Shown here piece by piece: positions 10,550 through 25,500 of a stretch of 64,000 nucleotides of DNA. The notes under the pieces were generated by a model. It was given only the letters and a program-made list of their open reading frames with translations, made no database searches and was not told the DNA's origin. Made by a program: the position numbers and the translations under genes. Where the stretch lies: contig NMRA01000558.1 in NCBI GenBank assembly GCA_002633005.1, forward strand, positions 134,441-198,440, given 5' to 3'. How positions within the stretch are numbered: the stretch's first letter is position 1; each line of letters begins with the position of its first letter. Origin of the DNA: Phoronis australis (lineage: Eukaryota; Phoronida; Phoronidae).

Positions 10550-13500
10550 TTATTTCAGTTCAAGGTCATCCATTGTAGTGAACGAGTTCATCATATCCAC
10601 ACGGCCTTGAATTTTTTGTCCCAATTTGTTGTACTTCTTGTTCAAGAAAAAGTCAATTTCCTGTTCTCTTTTCTCCCTAAAAGACAATAATGACAATTTA
10701 AACATACGGCTTCATAAGTGCACATGTTTCTTTTGCCTCCAAAAAGACGTAGTAATTGTAATGTGAGACTTTGACAAGATTTGACATAAAACAGATCACA
10801 GAAGACTGCAAAATTTAGGTAACACAGAAGTGTATATGTACACAGTATCTAATAAGAATTTCTATGACTGGCTAATTTTGAACATCTGCAGCAATGATAC
10901 ATATAAGTGGATATATGTGAGCTACATGCAAACAATGGACGAAAGAGTTTTAAAGGACACTTACCTTGGTACAGGTCCAATATTTGACACAGGAATGTTT
11001 GTGGCAGGCATTTTGTTTCCATTAGGGAACATGTCACTGAAAAAGTAGTGTGAATTTATAGTGTACACTCATGCTAACTTTAGAAAGAATTCAAACTTTA
11101 GCAAATCATGCATTAAAACAGACACCCCTGAGAGGAGTGAGTTGCATGACCAAAAGCCCATGGAATTTTGTGAACATCATTCTAAAAGGAAGTGAATTCT
11201 TATATCCGTCACTTGTGATAAATTAACTCCAATGCACCAGATGGCGCTTTCGTGTTCTCACCTGCTTTGTTTCTCCTCAGTAACAACTGCATCGCTGACT
11301 GAAGGAAACATGGCATTAACCATCTCGGGTGTAAGTTGTATTGGCTCAGATTTTGTCAGATTTTCACCATCTTCTCCCTCGCTGTAAACATAATGTAAAA
11401 GTGTTACACAGTACTGTGAGCAAAATTCTAGGTCGTTTGGTAGCATGACCAGAGACAATCAGTCATTACAAATTATGGAGAGATAAAAAGTGAGAAAGCC
11501 ACATTTGCCAGAATAAAAACCATTTCCTATTAACATAGACGTCTTCCTAGTCAATAATGGCTGAGTAAGGTAAATAGCTTATCTGCAAAAATTATTGTAT
11601 CAGCTTGTTAAATACAGTACAAAGTATTCATTCAAACAAGATGACCCGGAATTCCCCGTTATGACATCTGGGCGAAAGCAAAATTCATCGCCAGACTAGT
11701 CATCTCTCATGACCGAGAATGAACAGAAATTAATCACAAAATCAGTAAGTTGGCTAAGCCATTCTGTAATTAGAATTTTGACACTATAATAGTTAATACA
11801 CGTCAAGTAATTTTTGCTCGTAACGGAATTAGCCATCATGGCGGGGAAAACGGTATTTTGCCCAATTATGTTGTACTGTAAATGATATATGGCTTTGTCA
11901 TGACAATTTAATTCAGTTTTCAAGGAAGATAACTGACGGTGTCGTGACAACTTACACTGCCTCTTCATAGATATTCTCACGGTCCTCTTCAGGGAGAGCA
12001 TCCAGCAGGTGGGGAACATCAGTAGGAAGTAGATCAGAGTTGAAAGGGTCAGACCAGCGTGGCACCCACACATTACTAAGGGTTGGCGTATTGGACAGAG
12101 ATGTCAGCCCTTGAGAAGGAAACTTCTTCCATGTCATCACCCCTTTGACCACATCCTGTAGAATGTGGAGAGGGTATAACTCAGGTTATGCATTCCACAA
12201 ACATTAAAATTGTCACTAACACAAAAGTTTGTATTGTTCGCTATTCGTACATGTAACAAGACCATGATTTTGACACAGATGGGTGGGCCAACCAGAACAA
12301 TCCGAATTTCTAACCACTGATACCCAACATGAAGTATTAAGCACATTTAACAACACCTATTTCATGAAGTCGGATAATAGAACACCAAATGTCTGTTTCT
12401 GAGTAATAAAATTGATTTAAGATTTAGAAATTTGGTCTTACATCACACAGCTATTTCTGAAAGTAATTAAATCTCACTTGAGCAAAAATGCAAACTGCCA
12501 CTATAACTGATGGTAATTTCTCAAAAATATTTTTCATACTGTAACAAGCTCATTTATTTAATTACTCAGCTAACTTTCAGCTTTAAGTCGCTTTTCATGA
12601 ATCCGACCCCTGTAATTTAGCATTTACCAGACAATTTCATGTTTACCATATCCACCTGAAAACAGCTGAACAACATGTATTACAGGCCCGGCACACAAAA
12701 TATTAATGCAAAATTTTAATTTGTTTAAGACACAGAATAGCTGTACTAACCTCTCGCTCTAGATACTGTTTCTGTGTGGAAGAATGTGGCTGGTTATCAG
12801 ACTCTTTCTTAGGATACCTTGGCAGGGGGCACAGGTGATAGTCAGGGTCAACTTCAGCGTAGGAGAGGGGTGCCTGGAACACCTGCAGACCAGGGGCGGG
12901 GTTCTGAAAACATATTTCTCGAATAAAAATTCATGGACTTTAACCGTACAATTTGAACAAACAGGTCAGTCTGAAACAAGCAGAATACGAACTAGATTTT
13001 AGTAAACTCCATGTGGAGTAAAAATAATTAGGTCATAATCATACAGTCATAAAATCAGACTCGTAAAATTTCTTACTGTGACATGATTCCAGTTCCCTTG
13101 TTACAAACTCAAGCTACTGGTTTTGCATAGATTCACCATTTTTGAATTTACAATTTTGGGGTTGACAAGCCCCAATAAACTCTGTAACATTTTTTGAGTA
13201 GCTGTTGATTTTGATATTCGTGTTGGAAAAGTAGAGACCTATCACAGTAAGGAATATTGTGATACCAATTTATGAGCATAAAAGGCATAATTCAGTTTTC
13301 ATTTTAGCCTGCTTTATGGGGGGAAATGCATCAGGTTTTTTGAAAACACTAAAAATGAGTATATCACCAAAAATAAAATTTGTAATGATCAATCTTTGGA
13401 CTGAGACCTTCTGCGGAATCAATTCATAAAATTGCAAACTAAAATACAAAATTCCTTCGTATCTTTTTTAGTGATCAAGAGGAGAAATTGTTATCAATAT

Positions 13501-16500
13501 CACAAAATACCTGACTTTCTAGAAACAGCAAAATAATCCTGACAGACATTTTGTGTTGCTGCACAGATAAAATGAGCAAAAAAACAACTAAATTGATATG
13601 CAAAATATAGTCTGCGTTGATTGAAGAAAACTAGAGGTTTATTAGAATCATCAACTTACAAAAATATGTAGTGGTGGATATTCGATTGGCTTGAACAAAG
13701 CCTCGGGAGGAGTCAGCTCAAGAATTTGCACAACAGGTGGAGGCACAGGCTTCTCGTCTAAAATGTCAGACACAACCATGTCACCTTCGTTCACAGGTGG
13801 ATTTGTGTCTGGGCGTTCTGATTGGTCAGTTGCTGGGAGAACAGAGGGCACCTTGGTTTCAAGCGCAATTACCTCATCCTGAAAAAAATAAAAAGTTATA
13901 GAGTACATGTATATTAATTGCTGAAAAGTAATAATTCTGATTTCCATCATGAAAACTTAATTTTGACTTAGGACACTCATCATAATGGATTATGAAAATG
14001 GATTCAAATTATCCATTGGTCAAATTATCCCTCGGTCAAATTATCCCTCGGTCAAATTATTCCCTCAGTCAAATTATCCCTCGGTCAAATTATCCCTCGG
14101 TCAAATTATCCCTCGGTCAAATTATCCCTCGGTGAAATTAAACCTCGGTGAAATTATCTCTCGGTGAAATTATCCCTCGGTGAAATTATCCCTCGGTGAA
14201 ATTATCCCTCGGTTAAATTATCGCTTGGTCAAATTATCCCTTGATCAAATTATCCCTTGGTCAAATTATCCCTTGGACAAATTATCCCTTGGTCAAATTA
14301 TTCATTGGTCAAATTATCCCTCGGTCAAATTATCCCTCGGTCAAATTATCCCTCGGTCAAATTATCCCTCGGTCAAATTATCCCTCGGTCAAATTATCCC
14401 TCGGTCAAATTATCCCTCGGTCAAATTATCCCTCGGTCAAATTATCCCTCGGTCAAATTATCCCTTGGTCAAATTTGATGTGACTTCAGGGCTTCAAAAC
14501 AATTTTAAGTTCATCATTGCTTGACACCAGGCCATACAAGTTACGTGTCACAACAAGAATGGTCTCAAGGAATAATGAAGTGTCATTTCATTGCAAAAAG
14601 CAGAAATCATCTCTCATCTGAGTAAGGCACAAGTTGAGAAAAATTTTAGATCTGTAACCAAAAAGCTTATGGAGCTGACACCTAGATTCTGAATGCAACT
14701 GAAGTAGAGAGCAAAAATGGTAATTAACAGTACCAAATCAAAAAAACACTGTCTTGATCATGACGCTATACTTACTGGTTATTACAATTTAGTTCACATT
14801 CACAAAACCCTTGACAACGTGTGAATTTTGCAAGTGAAATTAGCTTGAAATTCACGGTTGCTTCAAATGGTATGGTTTGCAACAGCACACTAGATATTAC
14901 ATTAATGAATTCACACAACACACAAACAGAAATCGAGTAAACAGAGGATGGGCAGTATTACCTCGGCCCCCGTGCGCAACTTCTTTACAAGTTGGAATGG
15001 CACGTAGCCATGTGAAGACTCGTGAACACTGTGTGGCTGGTAGCTCAACAGCTTGTACTGTTTAGGCACTACCAGCTCGCCGTAGTAGACATTCTTCTTG
15101 ATAACGACCTCTTTCGACTCGACAGGAACAAGGCCGAGTGCATCAGGAGCCTGGAGATAAAGAGCACACTCATTTTAGTTTTACAGACAGTGCGTGTATG
15201 TGAGCTGGATTCTATGTAGTTTACATAGTGACGTTTTGGCACATAGTGTCTGAGAAGGATTGATTAGTAAGTAAGTAAAGATTTTATAAAACATGTTTTT
15301 GTAAAAACAAAAACTCAAATGCAACTGAATGTTTATTCAAACCACTGCATAGAATATATACAGCTAGAGGGTTACTCAAATTTTGGATCAATAGAACATA
15401 TAAAGACAACAGGTCAGAAGTATATTCTATAATTTGCAACAGATGAAACGACGCAAAATTCTCATTTGTGCAAAATAAACTCCATAAAATGTTCTGCAGT
15501 CTAAGATACAGCTATTCGTTGAGATTACGCAGCATGCCATAAATTCTATTTATACTAAAGGTAAGACATCTATAGTGCTCTGGAAACAGAACAGTGGTAT
15601 GACTAGACAATACACTGCACTCTATCTGCACGGAGTCACCCACCATATCGTCCTTGACATTGGGTGAAGCGTAATGTGGGAACTGCACTGACTGTATCTT
15701 GTCAGCGGATATTGACGACATCTTGACAGGCTTCTCATTCTCTCCGTCCTCTCCACCCACCGACTCATTAGCACTCGACGTCAACTTCTTCTTCTTCCAC
15801 TGAAGTACCATCTGTCGGATTCCCTTGATTTTCTTGTCAGCTCGTAGTCGAAGGATTACCTGCAAATACAGAGATGAGTTCAGTTAGCTACATGTATTCA
15901 GTGGCATTGGGTTTCCACATGTTTTAATATAGCATACTCTCTAATGATTGGCAACAGTGATTAACTGGCAGAATGACCAGGTGTTGCATAAAAACCTAAT
16001 CGCTACAGGCCCTGGATTGCATTCTGTAGACACATAAACTTGCAAAGACCTAAGATCCCACAAGTCCTTGTAAGATATTGTCATAAATCAAAAGCGAAAA
16101 AAGTAATAATTATTACACTTTTCTCACAAATGTCTTGGATTTACAGAAATCAGTCCCAGGGATCAGTAAATGCTTTGTAATGCACAATCAAAATAAATTA
16201 GTTCAACTCCGGTTAAACCAAATAACTATTAATGACTAATAAAAAACACAGTAAGGCTGCAATTCAGCCAAGAAGCTGTTGCAGTACACAAGATTGAATA
16301 TAATTTCCTGTATACTTCGTAATGCATAGGAATTTCAAGCATAAACCATGTTATGGTCCTAGAAAAATCAACTATCTTTGCATTCACATCAAGTTTGGCC
16401 TTTCAAAGCAATGCCATCGCACTTTTGAACTCAAATTGACTTCTCGTCAGTAAATAGTCCCCTCAAGGCCAAACAGCATGCATGACAAAAACTAACCTGG

Positions 16501-19500
16501 CACAACAAACATCTTATCAGCCAAGGCTTAAAACAATAATAGCCTGTTACTTCTTCTCAAGCTTCAAACTTCTAATCTGAGTATGGAACAAGGTGAGATT
16601 ATTTTTTACAGTTAGTGGCCTAAATCAAAAGTCGATTTTTAACAGAAGGCTTGGGTTTACCACCCCTTTAAGACTGAAGTATGAATAAAAGTCAAAGTTA
16701 ACCTTTTTGAAGAGCTCCATTTCATAATGTGTACTTTGGTTTGCAACGAACCCTTCCACCAAAGCAATATATAAGATGGTTGCATCTTTAACGAGAATTC
16801 CTTAACCTTTGAGACTGAAGCTATGAAAGACAAAGTTAACTTTTGTAGCATGAACTAAATTAAATTTTTTCGCAACAAACCCTAGCATCCAAGCAATATG
16901 TAAGCTGGTAGCATCTTAAATCATGACATACCGTACGGCCTGCTTGAGCAAACTTATTGAGAGCACTGTGTCTCTGTGCCCAGGGGTTGTTAGTGTAAGT
17001 GTCAAATTGAGCATCTCCATCTGCCAGCTGGAAAAGAAGAAAAGACACTGTCATGTTTTGCAGGATCGCAAAGGAGTGGTAATGATGTCACCTCCCTTGG
17101 TCTGTCCACTCCAGTTGAAGATCTTGTTTTGAGAAGGGACTTAAGTTCAAGCACTAATTAAGTGTTTGTCAGTCCTTTATCAAAACTCAAGAGCCATACC
17201 ACATGGTACATTGTACGTAGCGTCAGTGTAATGGAACAAACCATTAGAAGAAGTGCATTAATTTTTTATTTTGTTTCCTAGAATATTGCAATTTAGTGCA
17301 GAGTGTGATATCATAGGTCTATGTCATTCAAAAAACTTAGTATGCTAATTGTTCACTTATTCAGCCCACAATAAAATAAAGGATTAAGAAAATAATGTAG
17401 TCTATCACTAGCATGGTTTGCACTGTGTAGATGTCACATATCATCTTTTGGTATATTTTCCATTATTTGCAGTAAAGTTATAAATTTTTGAAAACAGGAA
17501 AATGTCAATTTTGACAGTAATTTCTGTCCGCATTGTGAACTAATATTGAAATCACAGTTGACTCATTACTAAATTCAGATATTTGGTATCCATGATATAC
17601 AATTCACGTTAAATGTGTATCGTGTAACAACACTCACGGCCTGAGAATCTCGCACGGTCCGCCTGAATAAACACCGGCTGCAGGTCCTTTCATACTCTTC
17701 ACTCAGAACTGGGTCACCTCTTTTCAACTGAAAAATCAAGGATTCCTTACCACATTATGCAAATTGTTGGAACAGTTGAAAACCACACTGTTTGTGATTT
17801 GCACATGCCATGTCCTAGAGAGTATTTTGAAGTTTTTTAAAACTGGCACACAATGATTCACAGGAATTAAACAAAAAGACACAAATATGAAGTACACTGA
17901 TAATTTTCTCATTATAATAACATATAATTGGACTTAAAGAACACTTACCCTATATAAATCCCACGCATCACTCCTTTTGTTTAAGACATCCTCTTTTTTC
18001 GCAGCTGTAATCTGAACTTCTCCTAGTCGAACCTGCCACCTAAGTTGGTTCTGTCTCTCCTCGTACACGTCTTTTTTAACTGCATGGTCAAATATGGCCT
18101 CCTATAATGATTGAACAAAGTGAGCGATTTAAAAAAGATATAATACGAACAGATAATGACTGACAGCTACCAATAAAACATGTGTCTTAAGTTTGTTCAT
18201 AACAATATCCATTGGATTATGCTGCTGTTCTTGTTAACTTTTGAAGGATCAAGAGTTTGAACAACGTAAAGACAAAAGAGGTAAACACGATACTTGTGCA
18301 GGCATGCCCATACAGAGAATGATCAATACACAGGTGTGGGACAAAAGGCAGGGGACTAGTTGTCCCAGGCCCACTGATTGGCTGGTTTCACAGTGCTGTA
18401 CATGTAATCTCAACCATTTCTTATATTTGTCCATTGTTGTATCGCCCTGGATCTGCAGCGAGAAATCTGTCTGTAGAGTAAATTTGGTGAAAGATAAAGT
18501 CACGCAAAAGTCTACGGATGTACGCCGAATGTCTTACTACTGCACAATGTGCCTCCACCAACAAGAAAAATACTGTGAGTAATACCAATTACTCTTTAAT
18601 TTTAAGGCGTTTTTTAATGAACAATAGTCATCACTTATGATCGATTCTGTTGTTCGTGGCAGTAGTCAGCCCAATTGACATTATATGGCAGTTCAACCTT
18701 CATGGCATAGAATAAGTGAAGCTTTCAAAAAGGCGTTTTGACAAGTCCTTGTCCTTTGAAGCTTTAGAGAAGTAACCAACGAGAGAACATTCTGCATATA
18801 TTTGAACAAACGATCAAACAACAACAGCTTTCATCAAATCTTACCTTCATCTGCCGTGAGCTTGTTTCCATGTCTTTTTTATTCATGGCTAAAAGAAAAC
18901 AAATTAAAATTGCCAATGAGCAATAGAATAAATATATGATGATGGTAATTCAGATGCAGAGCAAAATGGTAGCATTAAACAATAACATAAAGAGACAAGT
19001 AAGTAAACAATGCATTCTGTCTTTGTTACCTGCAACAGGGCTGGATTTTGTTTCAAAAGTATTTGGATAAGAGCGGTATGTTCTGTCAGCCTCACCTTCT
19101 CTATAATCTTTGGCCCTGAGTTTGCCAGGAATCTGATTGAGAACTTGAGCCACAGCATGGGGCGTGTTTAAATCTGGTGGGAAATGAATTCCCTCAATTT
19201 CAATTTCCTGAAATAACGCAAGTAAACCGGGTGACATTTCAGAACTTGTAAGCACGGCAACACCACAACTGACACAACAAGCAAACTGAACACAATTGCA
19301 ACACAATGTTTATGACAAACATATTAAAGTTTTGAAAATCCTAGCACATGAATGTTCAGAGAAAAGTTTTACACAATATGCATGTTTGAGAGTAGTGAGG
19401 TCTTTATACATTCCACAAATAGCAACTGAACGCCAGATTTAATCGACAAGCAACGTAACACAAACTGATACACAATCCTTATAACCTGTAAGTCACAAAA

Positions 19501-22500
19501 ATCGAACTCTTTATCAGGTCCTAAGTTAAAGCTGAGAGGTGGTGGCTGCAAAAATAAACTCACAACTGTGATATTCATATGAACATGAGAACCGTATACT
19601 CTTTGCAAAATGGAAGCTTTTCAGCCACTTGCATGTCGCAAAACAGTCATGGTGATTAATGTACATCATCTCTACATACATTTAAGACATTCGTGGTCCA
19701 TTCACACCAACCTTACTCTGAGCCCATAACTACACTCCCATCGAACCAGTTTCAGGAAATCAGTACGATACTCAATACTCAAATTAAGTTTAATGAAGAA
19801 AATTGTTTCCAGAACAAATCTAATCAAGGAAATTCTTTTCTTCTGCAAGGGCACACCAAACTGTTACTGAGATAAGGAACCCTGCTTAACTGATTCCAAC
19901 AAGACTGGTTCTGCCACCTGTAGTAATTGAACAATTTGCATCCCTAAGTAGATAAAAAGAATAATATCAAACCAAAATATGTCTTTATTATTTCCCAACC
20001 TGTTTTTCATAGTTCAAGGTAAGCAATCTCTTCCAACAGACACCAGCTTGGATTATAGTTCCGCTCGCTGGAGTACCAATGTTGTTCTAGAAGTTTTCAA
20101 ACTTAAACTAAATGAGGGTGACAGATCATTGTTTTGGTTCAAGCTTTAGAGTGACCAAGTTGTAGTTAATATCTCCTTAAACGTGATCGTTTATTGTCCT
20201 AGTAAAGCCCTATTCCAGAACGAGTATTCAACATTTTAAGAGACAAGTTTATTGATTGGAATGAAATGGGGGAGATAAATTTAACGGTAATTGTCACAAA
20301 GTCAAATTCAAAGCATCCTGCAAGATATTTATCATTTTTGTTTAATGGTATTACAAAGTAACGTAACACATTAACTAAACAATACATTGGGATTGAGCTT
20401 CAAAATAAAAATTGGATGTTCTGAAAGCAAATAAAAAGACTGTAAGCTAGAAGTTTTTAAATTTACCTTTTTTGACGGAACACTTTGGGTAAATCCGTTT
20501 TTTATCTTTTTCTTCGAAACTGTTTTCTTCTTTAACCTAGACCTATCCAGGGGACTGATTGCTCTTGGGTCCAGGATATTCAGTGTATCCTCCATGGCTT
20601 GAACTATAGAAGTCTCTTTAACTATCGTCTTCTCAGCAAGTTCTCTGAACGCAAATGCAAAGAAAGGGTTTAGAAAATAGCAGAACTGAAAACTGCTCCC
20701 AACCTGTTCACTGGCATTCTGCCCATGACTCTTGGACCTACTGATCTTAGGGACATTTCATTACTTCAAGACATGAGTGGAAAACAAAACAAATCAAACT
20801 ATCCAAAGATGATAAAATGCATCTTATTTTGTGAAATAGACTAAGACTAATAAACAAAGGAGTAATGTCCAACACATGCCAAATATGAGCACAGGCTATG
20901 AACTGCTGACCAGTTGTCAAAGGGCATATAGGCAAAAACAGACTTTTAGTTACAGAGTTACCTTTCGTATTCTGCACAACAAAGCATTTTGCTGTCACAT
21001 CTACTAAATAAAAATGAAAGTTCTAATGAATCATCAGACAGCAATGAAAAATTTATCCACAGGCATGTATGCCCTGCATTACATTTTTGCTGAGAATTAT
21101 TTCTGCATACTAATTACACAACGATTATTAATAAATTATGGGTCGTGCAAAAACAAGAATATCAACCCCAAACATTTGCAGATAGATACTGACATGAACT
21201 GGTCATTGACAAAAGCTATTTGCCCACGATGCACGTGTTAATGCAGAGCAGAGTTGTACAGTTGCCTAGTGCCTCACCTGGCCAGTCCAGGTGTGCTGGT
21301 ACCTGTGCAGGTACAAATGACTGGTTTAAAGTTGAACTGGGATATGTTAAGTTGACAAATCATACGCGATGTGCTGAACTCCACGGGTGAATATGTGACA
21401 GTGATCTCCACCTCACCATTGGCTGGAATGACACCTGCAGGGGAAAAGTGAAACTGAAGAAAGCCTTGGAAAACCTTCAAGTTCTGATGAGAGCACATTC
21501 GCACAGTAGTTTCATTAGTGAATAGCAGAATTAGTTTCCTCAATCAATTGAACGACATCAAAAAAGTAGGAATATTTGAATTTGAATATCAGTCAAACAG
21601 TATGCTTTCCTTCTGGCTATTTCCTAGATTATGAAGTTTGGAAAAACAATTATTTGCATGTGAACAATGTCTGTCACTCAGAGTTGTTCAGATATTTCCT
21701 CAATTACTACAGGGCAACTGTAATAGTTTTACTCCACTGACATCTGCTGCAAATATTTTGTTTTCTTGTACGCTTATTTCACAGACTACTTTACCTGTCA
21801 TGGGCTCTATAGTAAATGCCGAGTGAGGTTGTAAGTAGACTAGTTGAAACTCAAAGTCAATGGGCACATCACATCGAAGTGGAATGATTTTGGATTTTCT
21901 GAAATGAAAGGAAACTAGAATTATCAAAAGCACAAAATTTATGATCAATAATCAAACTTACCCTTACAAACCAGCATTCTATAAAAGAAACTTTCAATTA
22001 ACTGCACATAAAATAAAACAGGTTTTTTACCCATGAAAATCAGTTGCTGCCCATAGAAAGACGTCATATCTAATTAACACCGGAGACAATGTTTAGCTCA
22101 TACAATGACATGTTGTGAAAAGCCAACTTGCTGTTTTGGTCTCAAGTAAAGGGAAACATTTCCTTCCACGACCAGAAATACATTTAAAGTTAATGAGTAA
22201 GACCTATTTCATCACGTTGTAAGTTATTTGTTTTAGCGAAAGTATTTTTATAGCACTTTTGTAATTTTTAAGTACTATATTCTATGTATTACTAGAACTA
22301 CCAAGAACCAAAATGGCACAAATTGTGTGAGAACCCACAGCAAGATATCACAGCTACCCCGTAAGGTGATAGGGTTGAATTACATCACACAAACAAGTTG
22401 AAAAACTGCACACACTGCAATTCATAATGGTGCTGTTTTGATATAACTAAAAAGTAATTTCCTTTATTCTACATTTATTTACCAAATTCTTATTAAGCTT

Positions 22501-25500
22501 TTCTTTGCATATTTCCAATCTTTCTTGAATATATCAATAAATCTTAGGCAGAGGTAATGCCATTTGATACAAGTTGAAGCAACAACAGTTTGTCAACAGT
22601 CCCTTTTGCGCATATATTTGGTTATTAAGCAGGCAGTCACGTAAATGACTCATTTTCTGCCTGAGCATGAATATATATTATATGTGCAGGCGTGCGTGCG
22701 TGCGTGCACTCATATGTATGTGTGCAAGCATTTCTGTAATTCTTTAGAGAATCTACAAAATAATGTATTGCAACTTTAAGAGCCAGTATCCAAAGGCATT
22801 AAAATTAAAAACTGCGAACACATAATGCATGATTATACAATTCTGATGCAACTGTGAGAACTACTCAATATGTCGTCCTTACTTGTGACCAACAGGAGTC
22901 GCTGGGAATGTCAGGATCTGAGGAAATGTGGACGTATCCAGTATTGGATAGGCATGGATAGGAATGATAAGATTTTCATCTCCCTGGAAAAAGATATTCT
23001 TCATTAACCAGAGTGTCAGTTTATCACCACAAAATGTGTCTTTTGTCTTTTTCAACGCAGTCACTTGTGAAAGCAAACAATGGAAATAGTGATAAGATTT
23101 AAATGTTATAACAAAATCCAAAGTATAAAAGAATGTATCAATTTAAAAGCAACAAGAAAGAGACTGGAATTGCTTTTACAGGAAGTCTGTGCTTCTCTCC
23201 TTCATTTAAAATGTAGATACTTTTATAAAAGACAATTAGTCACTCAGCTTCAGTTCAGAATGAAATGAGTATAGGTAAGTCCTATCATACAATTGCAACA
23301 TGCCACAGTTACGCAACTCACCTTGGTGTGGATCCTAATGCAGTCATAATAGTACCTCCACTCGTCAGGACAAAACTCCACAGTACAGTCCAATGTCATG
23401 CCAGGCACCAGACGCTCCTAATCAGAATAAAATGTCATTAGTAACATTGAAAAATTAACACAATCATTAACATTAAGTTGAACAATTAAACACGACACAT
23501 GCATAAGTGAATCCTGAATTTCAAAAAGAGCATTCATACATTATTTTTGTCGATGATAGGGATGAAGTCATTCGGGACAAGAACTCGTCCACCTTCTAGA
23601 AATACATGTGGCAATTAAAGGTAAACGGTTTTCTGTAAATAAGGATCATAGTTGCTTGATAGAGAACCTTTTGCACACTTCATGCTAACCTGCTACTTGA
23701 ATTGAAAACTGTCTATCAGCCAACTCAGTTTTCACACAATATTGTAGCTATAGATCAAGTTTGTTACTTGGTTTAACTGCAAGCTCCTAAATGTGGATGT
23801 ATGGTAAAATCTCACTTTAATATTTCAATTTCGCTTTTGTAATCCAATGTTCTAAATATATTTTATGAACAAATTACAAATTTCACTTGTTCGCCATATT
23901 TTCTCTTCAATTGCCAAGATTTTAACAAGCACATGTAGGCACATCTAGATATGTAGGCCTGTGCATCAGGGCCAAAATGGAAACAGGGACAACATGAGGG
24001 TTGAGTTTACGTACTTTCACAGCTTCACCATCTCAAACCTGGTGAAAATCTCTGGAAACTCTTCAAATGTTTCACACAAAAATAAATGCAAGAATTGTCA
24101 TTTTATATTTTTAAATGCTGGTCACTTAATTAATTAATGATAAGAATTTTCCAAAAGTTGTTTTATGATACCTACACAGTTCAAACCATGCTACCAGACT
24201 AAAATCACCTTACTCTTTATTTTTGTTGAGAAATTAGACAAAATGGAATTTCACTTGTTGGCCACATTGTGTGCTAAATAAGTGAAACAATTACCGTGTA
24301 CACTAAGTTTACACTCACCACAAAGCCTTAATGAAAATGGCTTTGTAAACCTTTACTAACCAAGAATATGTAAGTTGTGAGTATTACATGGTCATCAGTT
24401 ACCTGTTTCTTATACTTTATCTTGAAGTATTTGCTCTGCGGGGGAATGATGTGCATTCGGATGACCTCAGCATCAACGTTGCCGATTCTCAGGGGCAGAC
24501 TCAACACTTGTCCAGTCTCGAACCCAGCAAAGTACAGAGTGGAAGGCGAGGCCTTGACAGTGGCATTCTGGGATAGTTTGGCATAAATTTCTAGAAAACA
24601 CGTCAAACAGTTATAGTCATTAGATGATAAGACATGACATGGTTGGGTAAAGATCCTTGTCAATATTGATGATATGATGTAGGCATCCATGTTAGCAAGT
24701 GTAGCTCAAGTATATTTGAAACGTACTTAATGATAGATCAGATCAAAAATCCTTCCCAATAATTGATTTTCACATAAAACAAAATAATGTTCTCTAATTT
24801 CACAATAATAAACAAGAACAAACCATGGGCAAAACGTTATAGTTATATAGATATATAAATCTTAAACCGGCGTGGAAATGTGTATTGCAGATATTTCTAA
24901 GATTAATCACACTGATAATCATTAGGTCAGGTGATGTAGCCACAGGTGGCGTGCTGACCAGACTTATTGTGTGCAAAACATTATAGGTATGTAGCAATTT
25001 TTTTAAAATTATACTCAGTAGGAGAGGTGGTGTTAGCCTAAGAGGTAAGCCTGGAGCAAAGAGTCATACCTTAATTACCTGCATCTGCACTATCGCAGGA
25101 ATTATAGATAAAATAGTTTAAAAAAAACAATGCAAAACTAAGGGTTTCATAAACACAACAATGGTTTAGGGGCTTTAACACAAACAGTGAGCTCAGCCAG
25201 ATAAACACATGCATTTTAAAATTGATATTTCATGGCACACGGTAGGGGAAAGATTCACCATAAGGGTATTTTAAATTTTAATGAGCCAAAATGAATGTCA
25301 TCTATTGGGTCATTCATTAATACACTGCTCTACCACCATAAAGCAGTGGAGAAATGGCATCGTAATACAGAATGCTTAACTGATACTTTTTGATTGACAT
25401 ACTTCATAAACATTTGGTTTACCGACTAGTATTATGCAGCACCATGTTTGAACTATATTAGACAGTAGGGAGACCCCTACATGGGAGGATCCGTCCATCA

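Noticed and set aside
14004-14475. Regular repeat array considered as a CRISPR array
   Set aside because: There are no unique spacers, the unit is 16 bp head to tail, and the context is a eukaryotic intron.
13985-14524. Several overlapping plus-strand reading frames of 60-114 codons with repeating [16 protein letters not shown]-like text
   Set aside because: They arise from the 16-bp minisatellite, which lacks stops in every plus frame; the array is inside a CFAP221 intron.
23540-23595. Well-formed mini-exon between CFAP221 exons 2 and 3 (TCTAG acceptor, GTATGA donor)
   Set aside because: At 56 bases it would shift the frame, and exons 2 and 3 already join exactly as in other CFAP221 proteins.
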